The notes: generated by a model from the letters alone, not told the origin. Numbered from the stretch's first letter, positions 44,305-54,487 are shown. The stretch is 64,000 nt of DNA from Amphibacillus sp. MSJ-3 (GCF_018919165.1 NZ_JAHLQM010000009.1:1-64000); one strand, 5' to 3'. Numbers and translations: made by a program.

Positions 44305-46461
44305 TTAAATATCAAATACACTAAAAAAGTCATTAAACTTTTTCCCTTGTAATAAATCTCTGTTTAATCTAACCTCAGCTTCTCTATACGCTCTTCCTAG
44401 TTTTTCATCCCATTCATCGTTAAATAAATGGAACTTTCCTATTCTAGGGGTTATTTCACCTAAAACCAAACCGTCTGATCCAATTAATGTATCAATTCGT
44501 ATAAATGGAGTTGGTATTTTTAAGCTTAAGGATTTTATTTTCTCTAAATCCTCTGTATTAAACCCATTCCCCATATAAAATTTATCATCATATCTACCAA
44601 CTTTTATTAGATTCATGTTTTTGTCCCAAAAACAGTACTTGTATTTATGCTCAGGAGATTGTTCTTGAACAAAGAGTATTTCACCATAAAAAACATGAAA
44701 CTTTAAATTGGTTGTTGCAATTTCAGAATTCTTATTTTCTAATATTAGCTCTTCAATCATCCATTCATCTTTTTTTAGTAGATTGCTTTTTCCTAATTTC
44801 GACTTAGCATCTTCTATCATTTCTTCCCAACTATTTAAATAAATAGCTTCTCGAACTGATAATATTTTATTTTGATTAAATAACAAATATACTCCCATAG
44901 ATCCAGTTGATTGTAATGGTTTTATCACAATAGGTTCATCACTTTTGGGTATTTCCTCAAGTTTATAAATATTAGGATCTGTTTTTGGTCTTCTAAAGTT
45001 AACCCGATCAGCAAATGCATATGCTTGATTCTTTTTATCTAATTGCCATGAGTATTCTGGGAATCCAGATTTTCTTAAAGTAGATTTTTCTACAACTATT
45101 TCGCGAAAGGAAAAAGACTTTTTCACTTTTACTTTATTTCTTTCAAACTTTCTTAATAAATTATGGGATACATATTCCTTATCAATTGTAGAAGCTAATT
45201 TCTCTAACCCATCATATTGATGTTTTTTGATATAGGTACTGGTATTTAAGCCTTCGTAGATTACTTTTAGTTGTTGATTTAAAGTTCTATTAAAGTTATC
45301 AAGAGTATTAATATAACTATCAAAAGTTTCTACGTTATTAATTTCTTTTATCTTTGATATATTACTAATATCGAATATTTCTAAAAAACTCTCTTTTAAT
45401 GTTTCGGTATCTGTTGTTGAACTGATATACAATAGATCATCATTGTCTTTATTAATTTTACTCAAGGGCAAGTAGCTTTTAAAACTTTCAACATCATTTT
45501 TATCTAAATGTTTAACATTGAAATTAGTAGCCTTATTATCAGTTATTATAGGGTAGAATTTATTATCTACACTCCAAGTTCCATCGTTATTTTCTCTAAT
45601 CTCCATATTGACTATCAAACTATAAGGTGGTGCTTGCATCTTACTATATCTACCTGGTGAGTTAAAAACAAAATTTCCAATTGAATAGGCAATTGTACCG
45701 CCATGATATTGTTCAATATCGTTTAACATGTGTGTTCCGTGAGCAAAAATATAGTTTGCACCTGCATCTATAAAGGCTCTGCATCTTTTTTGGATTCTAG
45801 AATGTTCTGATGCCCATTTATAATCTAGTCCTTGCCAATGAGGGCATACAATAATAATTGACTCTGGATCCTTTTTTCTAAGTCTAGAGATTTTTCTAGA
45901 TAAGCCCTTTTGCGGTAAATTATTCACTCCAGGCTTTTTATCTTCTGCAAAAAAACCATACTCACGATACCGTTTCCCAGCCCGCATGCCAGTAAAGACG
46001 TAGACATTTTTATTGCCCTTTTTACCCTTAAGTGAAATCTTAAGTGGGGCGGAGGCTTCTTTGATACTTTTACCAGCCCCAAAAGTATTAATCTTTTCCT
46101 TCTTCAATTGTTTAATTGTTTTTAGCAATACCTTTTCACCAAAGTCCATTGTGTGATTATTAGCTAAACTTACTGCTGTCACACCTAAGTCTTTTAGAAC
46201 TTTTAGCGTTCTATCCGGTTGGTCGTAATTAGGGTATTCTTTCCCTTCTAGAACCTGCTTTGGCTTATTTTCTAAAACTGTTTCCAAGTTTAAGATGAAA
46301 TGATCACTTTTTTCTACTAAAGGTTTAACTCCTTCAAAAAAGGATAAAGGATTACTTTCTAACCGATCAACTAAATCTTCTTTACCAGGTTTTCTTAAAT
46401 ACCACTCACCTAAACTTGTATCACCAGCAAAAGATATTGTGTAAGTTTTCTCGTTACTCAA
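44305..46461 (-). CDS. CapA-like metallophosphatase fused to TupA-like ATP-grasp domain
   Basis: The N-terminal 300 residues are a CapA/PgsA-type domain (poly-gamma-glutamate synthesis), with FAGDTSLGEW, FILNLETVLE, VSLANNHTMDFG, IVCPHWQGLDY, FAHGTHML and AYSIGNFVF. A less conserved helical linker follows, then a TupA-like ATP-grasp domain (about residues 470-715): IVIKPLQSTGSMGVYLLF, LKFHVFYGEILFVQEQ and FIRIDTLIGSDGLVLGEITP. No signal peptide is visible, unlike B. subtilis CapA. The combination joins polyglutamate and teichuronopeptide functions in one chain. It starts at TTG with AAAGGAG upstream. Confidence 0.82.
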   Translation of the reverse strand: MSNEKTYTISFAGDTSLGEWYLRKPGKEDLVDRLESNPLSFFEGVKPLVEKSDHFILNLETVLENKPKQVLEGKEYPNYDQPDRTLKVLKDLGVTAVSLANNHTMDFGEKVLLKTIKQLKKEKINTFGAGKSIKEASAPLKISLKGKKGNKNVYVFTGMRAGKRYREYGFFAEDKKPGVNNLPQKGLSRKISRLRKKDPESIIIVCPHWQGLDYKWASEHSRIQKRCRAFIDAGANYIFAHGTHMLNDIEQYHGGTIAYSIGNFVFNSPGRYSKMQAPPYSLIVNMEIRENNDGTWSVDNKFYPIITDNKATNFNVKHLDKNDVESFKSYLPLSKINKDNDDLLYISSTTDTETLKESFLEIFDISNISKIKEINNVETFDSYINTLDNFNRTLNQQLKVIYEGLNTSTYIKKHQYDGLEKLASTIDKEYVSHNLLRKFERNKVKVKKSFSFREIVVEKSTLRKSGFPEYSWQLDKKNQAYAFADRVNFRRPKTDPNIYKLEEIPKSDEPIVIKPLQSTGSMGVYLLFNQNKILSVREAIYLNSWEEMIEDAKSKLGKSNLLKKDEWMIEELILENKNSEIATTNLKFHVFYGEILFVQEQSPEHKYKYCFWDKNMNLIKVGRYDDKFYMGNGFNTEDLEKIKSLSLKIPTPFIRIDTLIGSDGLVLGEITPRIGKFHLFNDEWDEKLGRAYREAEVRLNRDLLQGKKFNDFFSVFDI

Positions 46462-46521
46462 TTGTAATGTCTCCTTTTATTGAAAAAATTACTTTGGATT
46501 GAATTAAGAAGATATATTGAT

Positions 46522-48687
46522 TTAGACTTCGAATATATCAAAAAACTCTTCGAACTTTTTACCTTTCAATAAATCTTTCTTAATTCTAGCTTCTGCATCT
46601 ACATATGCTTCGCCAAGTTTTTTATCCCACTCATCATTAAATGTATGGAATTGGCCCACTCTAGGTGTTATTTCACCTAATACTAAACCATCTGTACCTA
46701 TTAATGTGTCAATCCGTGCAAATGGGGAAGGGATTTTCAAACTTAATGACTGAATGCTTTCCAAGTCCTTTTTATTAAAGCCATTTCCCATATAAAACTT
46801 ATCTTCGTACTTGCCTAATTGCACTAAGTTCATGTTTTCATCCCAAAAACAGTATTTATGCCAATGTTCAGGGGACTCTTCTTGAACAAATAATACTTTT
46901 CCATAGAAGACGTGGAATTTTAAATTAGTTGTTGCAATTTCTGAATCTTTGTTTTCTAATATTAGTTCCTCTATAAACCATTTATCGGCTCTGATTATGT
47001 TTTTCTTTAACTTTTCTGTTGCATCATTCAATAGCTCATCCCAACTGTTTAAGTATTTAGCTTCACGTACGGATAGAATTTTATTGTCATTAAATACTAA
47101 ATACACCCCCAAGGATCCAGTTGATCGAACGGGTTTTATGACAATTGGGGGAGTTAAATTTGGTAATTCCTCAAGCTTATAAACCTTAGAATCTGTCTTT
47201 GGTCTCCGGAAACCGACACGATCAGCAAATTTATAAGCATCTATTTTGTTATCCAAACACCATGAGTATTCTTGGTATCCCATTTTTCTTAATTTAGATT
47301 TTTCAACCACTATTTCACGAAATGAAAATATATTATCAATATCAGTCTTTGTCCGTTCGTATTTCTTTAAAAATCTATGAGATACATAGTTTTTGTCAAT
47401 TACCGAATTCATTTTTACTAAGGCTTGTTTTTTATGGTTGTTTAGATATTCACTTCGATCTAATCCCTCATAAATTAGCTTGTATTTTTCATCTAATAAT
47501 CTTCTAAGTTCTAAAAGGGTATCTACAGTTTGATTAAAGCTTTTTTGATCTTTAATCTGTTTAATCTCAGTAGTACTGTTGATATCTAATAACTCAAGCA
47601 TCGGTTTAGAAAGCTGAGAATTCCCTTTATTTGAGAAATCAGTTACTTTCAAATAAGCTATACCTTCCTTGGTTTTTCTTATCTTGCTCATAGGGAATTG
47701 TTTTTTAAAATCAATAATTTCCTTTTCTTGTAAATAATGAACATTGAAGTTAGTCTTTTTATTATCAGTAATTATTGGATACAGTTTATTATTGACAACC
47801 CATTCTCCGTCGGCTTTCTCTTTGAGCTCCATATTAATGACAAAACTGTAGGGAGGAGCTTGCATAGTTTTATATCGTCCAGATGAGTTAAACACAAAGT
47901 TTCCAATTGAATAGGCAATCGTTCCTCCGTGATATTGTTCAATATCATTTAACATATGAGTACCATGAGCAAAAACATAATTAGCTCCTGCATCTACGAA
48001 AGCTCTACATCTCTTTTGGATTCTTGAATGTTCTGATGCCCATTTGTAATCTAGCCCTTGCCAATGAGGGCATACAATAATGATAGACTCAGGGTCTTTT
48101 TCTCTTAAAGCGGAAATCTCTTTGGATAAGCCCTTTTGCGGTAAACTATTTACGCCAGGCTTTTTATCTTCTGCAAAAAAGCCATATTCACGATAACGTT
48201 TCCCAGCACGCATCCCATTAAAAACGTAGACATTTTTCTTCCCCTTTTTACCCTTAAGTGAAATCTTAAGTGGGGCGGAGGCCTCTTTTATATTTTTACC
48301 AGCTCCAAAAGTATTAATCTTTGCCTTTTTTAAACGTTTTAATGTTTTCAATAATACTTTTTCACCAAAGTCCATCGTATGATTATTTGCTAGACTAACA
48401 GCTGACACACCTAAGTCTTCTAAAACTTTTAAGATTCTATCTGGATGATCGTAATTAGGGTATTCCTTTCCTTCTAGTATTTGTTCGGGACTGTCTTCTA
48501 AAACTGTTTCTAAGTTTAAAATAAAATAATCACTTTTTTCAACTAAAGGTTTGACACCTTCAAAAAAGGATAAAGGATTACTTTCTAACCGATCAACTAA
48601 ATCCTCTTTCCCAGGTTTTCTTAAATACCACTCACCTAAACTTGTATCACCTGCAAAAGATATTGTATAAGCTTTTTCGTTACCCAT
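46522..48687 (-). CDS. CapA-TupA fusion, paralogue of the neighbouring gene
   Basis: The 721-residue protein has the same domain order as the adjacent gene: CapA motifs SFAGDTSLGEWY, SLANNHTMDFG, CPHWQGLDYKW and AHGTHML, then an ATP-grasp domain with IVIKPVRSTGSLGVYLVF and FARIDTLIGTDGLVLGEITP. The CapA halves of the two proteins are almost identical, while the linker (about residues 340-470) has diverged much more, so the pair is a tandem duplication with uneven divergence or later conversion. ATG 48687 has AAGGAG upstream; an open extension to 48723 lacks one. Confidence 0.82.
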   Translation of the reverse strand: MGNEKAYTISFAGDTSLGEWYLRKPGKEDLVDRLESNPLSFFEGVKPLVEKSDYFILNLETVLEDSPEQILEGKEYPNYDHPDRILKVLEDLGVSAVSLANNHTMDFGEKVLLKTLKRLKKAKINTFGAGKNIKEASAPLKISLKGKKGKKNVYVFNGMRAGKRYREYGFFAEDKKPGVNSLPQKGLSKEISALREKDPESIIIVCPHWQGLDYKWASEHSRIQKRCRAFVDAGANYVFAHGTHMLNDIEQYHGGTIAYSIGNFVFNSSGRYKTMQAPPYSFVINMELKEKADGEWVVNNKLYPIITDNKKTNFNVHYLQEKEIIDFKKQFPMSKIRKTKEGIAYLKVTDFSNKGNSQLSKPMLELLDINSTTEIKQIKDQKSFNQTVDTLLELRRLLDEKYKLIYEGLDRSEYLNNHKKQALVKMNSVIDKNYVSHRFLKKYERTKTDIDNIFSFREIVVEKSKLRKMGYQEYSWCLDNKIDAYKFADRVGFRRPKTDSKVYKLEELPNLTPPIVIKPVRSTGSLGVYLVFNDNKILSVREAKYLNSWDELLNDATEKLKKNIIRADKWFIEELILENKDSEIATTNLKFHVFYGKVLFVQEESPEHWHKYCFWDENMNLVQLGKYEDKFYMGNGFNKKDLESIQSLSLKIPSPFARIDTLIGTDGLVLGEITPRVGQFHTFNDEWDKKLGEAYVDAEARIKKDLLKGKKFEEFFDIFEV

Positions 48688-48761
48688 TTGTGAGAACTCC
48701 TTTATTATTAGAATGCAATACAATAAATTTGAAGAGAATTGTTATTTTATTATTTTTCTTA

Positions 48762-50792
48762 TTATTTTTTTATGATACTAGTTTTTTCCTCTTTATGAGT
48801 TGGAACGGGTATCATTTCACTACTTTTTTGATCATTTAATATGTGCTCAATCATTATATCTGCCTCTTTCATCGGATCAAGCATCTCTTTAAATTTCTTT
48901 TTCTGGGACTCATATTTGATAGTAGATTCGACAATTAGTTTAGCTATATTTTGTGATTTCCCATGGTTTGGATAATGGAACTCCAGAATAGATGGATTTA
49001 CTTTAAGGCCTACGACTGCATAACCGACTTCTTCGGGGTCCTTTGAATGATCACTTGAAATAATATCTACGCCAACTATATCCATACCGATAAATATTCT
49101 AGCTGCCTTTTCTGCAATATATTTATATTGGGGATGGGCATAAGGTGTAATATTAAAAGTATCAAATCCACCAGTTGAAGATGGTGTGTATTGTATGACC
49201 CCAACACACTCACCGTGGATGATAAGATATCGAGACTTTATTTCGTTATTATATAACCGAGTGATCAAAATCCCTCTTTTTTTCCGACCGCTTCTCATTT
49301 GGTGCTGATCATATAACTTTGATAATTCCTCCCAAGCCTTTTCAAATTCAGACTGTGAATAAACCGAGATTTTTTTATTTTGATATTCTAATTGCACCTG
49401 CATGTTAAATTTTTCAGCAAAATCAGTAGCTTTCTTCTTGGCATTACTCTTAAATAAGCCCCCATCAATAACAGTCAAGCCATCTTGTTTTAAAAATTTT
49501 CTGACCCAAAATTGATTCTTTAATAGCTGTTTAGCAAAGAATGAAAAATTGGAGCTAAGTGAACCATCAAATGCAATGGATTTTCCATCGATAGAGGTAA
49601 CAAAATACTTTCCGATAAAAGATCCGTGGTATCCGGCTTTTTCAAATTCACTTGCAATCAATTCAGTTTCAGATGGCATGATGTCATTATACTGATTAGG
49701 TTTTTCAGCATACTGTAAAGTGGATAAATCCCCGTTCGTTGGTATATTTTCAGCAGAATGATTGATATTTCTTGCTTCATTGATTTGTTGATCGATTTTA
49801 ATCGTATTTAATATGTGAGTTGCGATTGCTTTAATTACATCTCTGGGATAACCATATAAAGGATATATGTGTCCACCTGTACCGGGACGATTATTCATTT
49901 CAATAATCCTGTAATTATCTTTCTGCGGTTCAATTGTATGGTCTAGAGCTAATAAATCAACTCCTGTTATCGTTAAACCGGGAATAGCATTTGCAGCATC
50001 TTCTGCTAATTTTTTAAACAAAGGGTGAACACGATCCGTAATATCGATAGTTTCCGATCCAATTCTTGGATTAGCCTTGTGGTCAAGTATAATCTTCGTT
50101 CCAGATTTAGGGATACTTGATAGTGTGAATCCTTGATCTTTTATATTTTTATGATAGGTTTCATTTATTTTTAAAAGTCCCTTACTTAAACTTGGATTTT
50201 GTTTTCTGAGTTCATTTTTCTGATTAATTAGTTCTTCTATAGTATCTTTACCATTTCCGATGACAAAAGGTTTAGTAAATTCAACAACTGCTATACATTT
50301 GTTATCGATGACTAAATACCTTGCTAAAGTTCCATTTTGAAAGTTTTCTTCAACGAGTACTTTATTGTAGCTTGTAGCACTTAAGGCTTCATCCCAAGCT
50401 AGATCAAACTCTGAATCAGTTTCAACTCCTATAGTCACCCCTTTTGCTTGGTTTCCCCGCAGGGGCTTTACTACAGAACTGGATAGTTCCTTCGCTAGAT
50501 TTCTAGCTCGTTCCTTCTCTGTATCTAGAAATACTTGACTTTGCGCAACAGAAATTCCTGCTTTTCTTAAAAAATCTTTCTGTAACAACTTATCATGTGC
50601 TATTTGTTTTCCAATATAGCCTAGATCGCTTGAATCTGCCCTAATAAAAAAAGCCCTACTACCAGATATATTAATCATTCTATACAAATCAACTTTATTA
50701 ACTGGGATATTTATATTTTCAAAATAACCTGTAAATAGATCTATGAGCTTTGTATTATCCATCTCGTAATGATTCATTTTACTCCTATCCAA
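48762..50792 (-). CDS. Two-module ATP-grasp protein, second module degenerate
   Basis: The 676-residue protein has two tandem ATP-grasp modules. The first (about residues 60-345) is complete and CphA/GshF-like: SSVVKPLRGNQAKGVTIGV, IGNGKDTIEELINQKNE, IPGLTITGVDLLAL and IIEMNNRPGTGGHIYPLYG. The second (about 380-640) keeps the outline (YLIIHGECVGVIQY; IFIGMDIVGVDIIS) but has VQLEY where the ATP-binding Lys is expected and GLKVNPS where the metal-binding Glu is expected, so it is probably non-catalytic. It starts at TTG behind AAAGGAGGGA; an ATG five codons later is the alternative. Confidence 0.7.
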   Translation of the reverse strand: MDRSKMNHYEMDNTKLIDLFTGYFENINIPVNKVDLYRMINISGSRAFFIRADSSDLGYIGKQIAHDKLLQKDFLRKAGISVAQSQVFLDTEKERARNLAKELSSSVVKPLRGNQAKGVTIGVETDSEFDLAWDEALSATSYNKVLVEENFQNGTLARYLVIDNKCIAVVEFTKPFVIGNGKDTIEELINQKNELRKQNPSLSKGLLKINETYHKNIKDQGFTLSSIPKSGTKIILDHKANPRIGSETIDITDRVHPLFKKLAEDAANAIPGLTITGVDLLALDHTIEPQKDNYRIIEMNNRPGTGGHIYPLYGYPRDVIKAIATHILNTIKIDQQINEARNINHSAENIPTNGDLSTLQYAEKPNQYNDIMPSETELIASEFEKAGYHGSFIGKYFVTSIDGKSIAFDGSLSSNFSFFAKQLLKNQFWVRKFLKQDGLTVIDGGLFKSNAKKKATDFAEKFNMQVQLEYQNKKISVYSQSEFEKAWEELSKLYDQHQMRSGRKKRGILITRLYNNEIKSRYLIIHGECVGVIQYTPSSTGGFDTFNITPYAHPQYKYIAEKAARIFIGMDIVGVDIISSDHSKDPEEVGYAVVGLKVNPSILEFHYPNHGKSQNIAKLIVESTIKYESQKKKFKEMLDPMKEADIMIEHILNDQKSSEMIPVPTHKEEKTSIIKK

Positions 50793-50876
50793 AAAAATCC
50801 CTCCTTTAATTAACGATGCTATTTTTTTAGTTCAAAGAAATAGATTATAATAGGGGAGAGGGGTATTTCCCACATC

Positions 50877-52592
50877 CTATTGAATCCTCTTTGACTTAAT
50901 CAATCGTCTATACCATTTACGATTTAATTCTTCCTTTAATTTTTCAATTTCTTGTTTTTGTTTATTTAACATAGTCTTTTGCTTTTTCTGGTTTACTTTC
51001 AAAGTATTCTTTTGTCTTTCAATCTTGATGAAGGCTTTTTTGTATATTGAGACTTGGCTTCTTTCCTCATCTAATTGTTGAATCATTTGTGCTTTTTCAG
51101 CTTGATGTGTTTTGTTTAGTTTTTTAATTTTTTCATTTGAATCTTTAATCATTTTTTCTGCTAAAACAATATTGTCACTATGTGTGGCGGTTGTGAAACC
51201 TATGCTAACTGGGTATTGCCAAACTTCTTCTTCCTCAATGTCAAAGGTATAATTTGAATCTTGGTAGTAAGTCGCAAAAAATGAATTTACTTTTGTTTCG
51301 ATAGGGTGTGCTAATATCACTTCTATATAGTTTTGGCCTGCATTCTTAGCATAACCAGATAATCCTTCAATTAAAGCATTCCTCCGTATATCCCTACGAA
51401 ATTGTTGTCTTTTTTCTTCTATTGAAATGAGATAACGTTTTGCAAAGTATGGTTTTGGGATGATACTTTGTAGTACGACTTCTTTAGTTACTACCCCGTC
51501 TAGGCTACTTGTTACTTTTCCAAAGTCAAAGTAAAGTCTGGATCGTTCAATGTCTTTTGTTTCTGGAAAGTAAAAGTCAACAATGTCCTTCACAACATCT
51601 CTAGGTTTCCCTTCGGTAGGGAAGACGTGTAGACCGATCATTGGTCGGGTATTCACTTCAATAATTGCTTTTTCATTTGTTTCTGGATCAATCATCATAT
51701 CGATGCCGGCAAGTTCTAGTCCTGGAATGGCTTCGGTTGCCTTTTTACTCATCTCAATGACTGATGGATCGATCTCGTCCATGACATCAATTGGATCACC
51801 ACCGGTAGAGATATTAGACTTTGATCTTAGGTATAAACGTTTTCCTTCTTCTAAGATATCGTCTAGTTCATATCCAGCTTTTGTTAATTGATTTTGGACT
51901 TCTTTATCAATATCGATTGTTTTTTTACTAATGACGGGATTAAACTGTTTGCTTTTATTTTTTTCCCTAATAAGTTTCTTAATTGTATCTTTCCCATTGC
52001 CGACAATATTAGCCGGTACACGTTTAACAACACCGACAACTTTATTTCCAACGGTTAAGATCCGATGTTCTTCACCAGGGATAAACTCTTCCAGAATGAC
52101 CTCATCATATTTTAGTTCTTCTGTTAAATAGGCGAAGACATCAAATAGCATTTGTTCGTCTGTGATATTTGAGAATACGCCTTGCCCTGCATTTTCACTA
52201 ACTGGTTTCATGACAACAGGATAGGTTAAGGCATTTGCCAACTTTGCTAAGTCATCTAATTCAGTATCTTTAGAAAGTTTTTCTCCTTTAGGAACGCGGA
52301 TGCCACATTCAGCTAGCCGTTTTTTCGCTTGGTCTTTGTCTTGACAAAGATTATAGGTAGCCTCTGGTAATTGGTATGACAATGATGAATTAAAACGAAT
52401 GGTTCGTCCATTATGGCTTAGTGCATATCGAACTAATAATTTATTTTCTGGATTATCAATCGTATAATACTTAACATCAATTCCGCGTCGCCAGGCTTCT
52501 AAAGAGATAAGGAACATACTCATTCTGTTCCCATATCCCTCAACAGGAGTAGCATGAATTAAGTGATCGAGCCATTGCTCTTTATTAAACAT
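50877..52592 (-). CDS. Cyanophycin-synthetase-like ATP-grasp ligase with coiled-coil tail
   Basis: The 571-residue paralogue has LISLEAWRRGIDVKYYTID at the N terminus, YPVVMKPVSENAGQGVFSNI, NIVGNGKDTIKKLIREKNK, NISTGGDPIDVMDEID, IPGLELAGIDMMID and AIIEVNTRPMIGLHVFPTEG. A diverged acylphosphatase-like domain and a long Lys/Gln coiled coil ending RKWYRRLIKSKRIQ follow. Catalytic residues look intact. ATG 52592 is preferred: GGAGG lies eight bases upstream and overlaps the first codons of the longer frame at 52607. It starts 20 bases after the upstream ligase stops, so the two are coupled. Confidence 0.75.
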   Translation of the reverse strand: MFNKEQWLDHLIHATPVEGYGNRMSMFLISLEAWRRGIDVKYYTIDNPENKLLVRYALSHNGRTIRFNSSLSYQLPEATYNLCQDKDQAKKRLAECGIRVPKGEKLSKDTELDDLAKLANALTYPVVMKPVSENAGQGVFSNITDEQMLFDVFAYLTEELKYDEVILEEFIPGEEHRILTVGNKVVGVVKRVPANIVGNGKDTIKKLIREKNKSKQFNPVISKKTIDIDKEVQNQLTKAGYELDDILEEGKRLYLRSKSNISTGGDPIDVMDEIDPSVIEMSKKATEAIPGLELAGIDMMIDPETNEKAIIEVNTRPMIGLHVFPTEGKPRDVVKDIVDFYFPETKDIERSRLYFDFGKVTSSLDGVVTKEVVLQSIIPKPYFAKRYLISIEEKRQQFRRDIRRNALIEGLSGYAKNAGQNYIEVILAHPIETKVNSFFATYYQDSNYTFDIEEEEVWQYPVSIGFTTATHSDNIVLAEKMIKDSNEKIKKLNKTHQAEKAQMIQQLDEERSQVSIYKKAFIKIERQKNTLKVNQKKQKTMLNKQKQEIEKLKEELNRKWYRRLIKSKRIQ

Positions 52593-52612
52593 ATCGGCGA
52601 CCTCCATAAAGA

Positions 52613-54199
52613 TTATTTTCTAAGCACTTTCTTGGCAACTTTTCTAAATGGTTCAGTGTATCGCCATGTTCGACGATTAATCAGACGTTCGTATTTTTGC
52701 ACTGCTTTTGCTCTTTCTCTTTCTAATCGTTCTCTTTCCTTGGCAAGGTTTTTAATTTCTCTAGTCGTTAAGTTATTAATTGATTTGACGCGTTCAAAAC
52801 CAATCATAAGCGGTTTATTCCATTCATGTTCTTCTACATCTCTGACCTCTGCTCGGTAGGGACCTGAGTAGCAAGCAGCTTTAAATTCATCCAAGCTGTC
52901 TTTGTCTGTGCCCATGACACGAATTCGAACTCTGCCATCTTCTAAGTTCTCAACATCACCATGTAAGTCTCGATCTAATGCTTGTCTACGTGTCCATGCT
53001 TGAAAACCGACATTTTGGACGATACCGGAAATATACAGCTCCATGCCGTAGAATGGACCGACAGGTGTTTTTACCATCTTAGAGACTTTTGTTTGACGGG
53101 TTAAAATTGGTTCGATCACAGCATCAAAGTCAAAGAATAGTGGTGAGCGTTCAATCCCTTTCGTTTCTGGAAAATAAAAATCAATGATCTCGGCTGCAAA
53201 GTCTCTAGGAGTACCCTCAACAGGGAACATATGTCCACCTAAACCTGGTCGAGCGTTAACTTCAAGAATCGTTCCCGTATTACGTTCAAGATCAACGATC
53301 ATATCAACCCCATAGTGTGCTAAGCCGGGAATGGCCTTACCTGCATCAATGACAATTTGTTTAATTTCAGGAGTTAAATCATCAGTTGTATCGATTGAGT
53401 CGCCACCTGCTGACAAATTACTTTTGAATCGTAAGAAAACACGTTTTCCCTTTTCAGGAATTGATTTTAGTGTATACCCAGAACGATGAAGCAAATCAAC
53501 CACTTCACGGTCAACTTTAATCAACCGACTAGTGAGATGGGGATTCGTTCTCCGGATTTCATTTTTTTGGTGAATCAATTGAGCGATCGTGTGTTCACCG
53601 TCACCCAATACACTTGCTGGTCGGCGCATCATTGCACCAAGAACTTGATCGTCTAAAACGTAAATACGATATTCGTTCCCTTCAACAAACTTTTCAACAA
53701 GAATATCTTTATACCCAAGTTCATTTTGAACATGATCAACTAGATTAAGTAAATCTTCACGGGTTTGAATATTTGCGAAAACACCTTTTCCAGCATTACC
53801 ATCAGTCGGTTTTAGGACGACTGGATAGCCGATTTGATCAGCATAATTACCGATTTCTTTTTTACTACTATTTTTCGTGAACATTTTCCCTTCGGGGACT
53901 GGTACGTTTAGTTTTCTTAGATATTGTTTGGTTAAGTCTTTATCATCACAAATATCAAATGCTTCTTGAGAAACTTTATCACCCATTGAGAGTTGAAAAT
54001 GATGCTTTTTCTTGCCATTGCTTAATGAATATCTTAATTTTAATTTACTTTTTTCTTCAATCACACTATAGAATTCTAAATCTAGTCCCCTGCGCCAACC
54101 TTCTAAAGCGATATTATATGTACTAATTCTTTTTCCTTGTCCGGCTGGTGGAATAGCTCCTTCGTGATGGGGCATCCATCTAAATTCGTTTTCAGTCAT
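52613..54199 (-). CDS. Cyanophycin-synthetase-like ATP-grasp ligase fused to an acylphosphatase-like domain
   Basis: The 528-residue protein has YNIALEGWRRGLDLEFYS, YPVVLKPTDGNAGKGVFANI (Lys130), VLGDGEHTIAQLIHQKNE, NLSAGGDSIDTTDD, IPGLAHYGVDMIVD and ILEVNARPGLGGHMFPVEG (Glu313, Asn315), then an acylphosphatase domain (about residues 384-460): GIVQNVGFQAWTRRQA and GDVENLEDGRVRI. The catalytic Arg of acylphosphatase (GxVQGVGFR) is Gln400 here, while Asn418 is kept. The tail is a coiled coil ending INRRTWRYTEPFRKVAKK. The other three ligases keep only a diverged trace of this second domain. ACGGAGG precedes the ATG. It is the first gene of the minus-strand ligase cluster. Confidence 0.78.
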   Translation of the reverse strand: MTENEFRWMPHHEGAIPPAGQGKRISTYNIALEGWRRGLDLEFYSVIEEKSKLKLRYSLSNGKKKHHFQLSMGDKVSQEAFDICDDKDLTKQYLRKLNVPVPEGKMFTKNSSKKEIGNYADQIGYPVVLKPTDGNAGKGVFANIQTREDLLNLVDHVQNELGYKDILVEKFVEGNEYRIYVLDDQVLGAMMRRPASVLGDGEHTIAQLIHQKNEIRRTNPHLTSRLIKVDREVVDLLHRSGYTLKSIPEKGKRVFLRFKSNLSAGGDSIDTTDDLTPEIKQIVIDAGKAIPGLAHYGVDMIVDLERNTGTILEVNARPGLGGHMFPVEGTPRDFAAEIIDFYFPETKGIERSPLFFDFDAVIEPILTRQTKVSKMVKTPVGPFYGMELYISGIVQNVGFQAWTRRQALDRDLHGDVENLEDGRVRIRVMGTDKDSLDEFKAACYSGPYRAEVRDVEEHEWNKPLMIGFERVKSINNLTTREIKNLAKERERLERERAKAVQKYERLINRRTWRYTEPFRKVAKKVLRK

Positions 54200-54377
54200 G
54201 AGTATTTTCCTCCGTTATTTTATTACCACTTGAAAGATAGTCTCCTACCTTTTCGGGCGATTAAATGTTAAATTTTGTAATAGGTAAAGGTACCTAAAGC
54301 AAACTTTTACTAATCACATTTTACTGTTAATTAGAATGTCCGTCAATTTGCTATCTATATGTTAGGTTTTCTTCAAA

Positions 54378-54413
54378 AAAACAGTCCTGAACTAAGCTTC
54401 AGGACTGTTTTAA
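54378..54413 (-). terminator. Terminator of the LCP gene
   Basis: AAAACAGTCCTGAA pairs perfectly with TTCAGGACTGTTTT around a six-base loop, with T-rich DNA after it on the minus strand. Confidence 0.88.
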
Positions 54414-54487
54414 TATCTAAATTTTAATTCAGCACCATTGATATTCTTAGTAAGGTAAATTTTTTAAAATTAAGATAAGTGAGTTCC

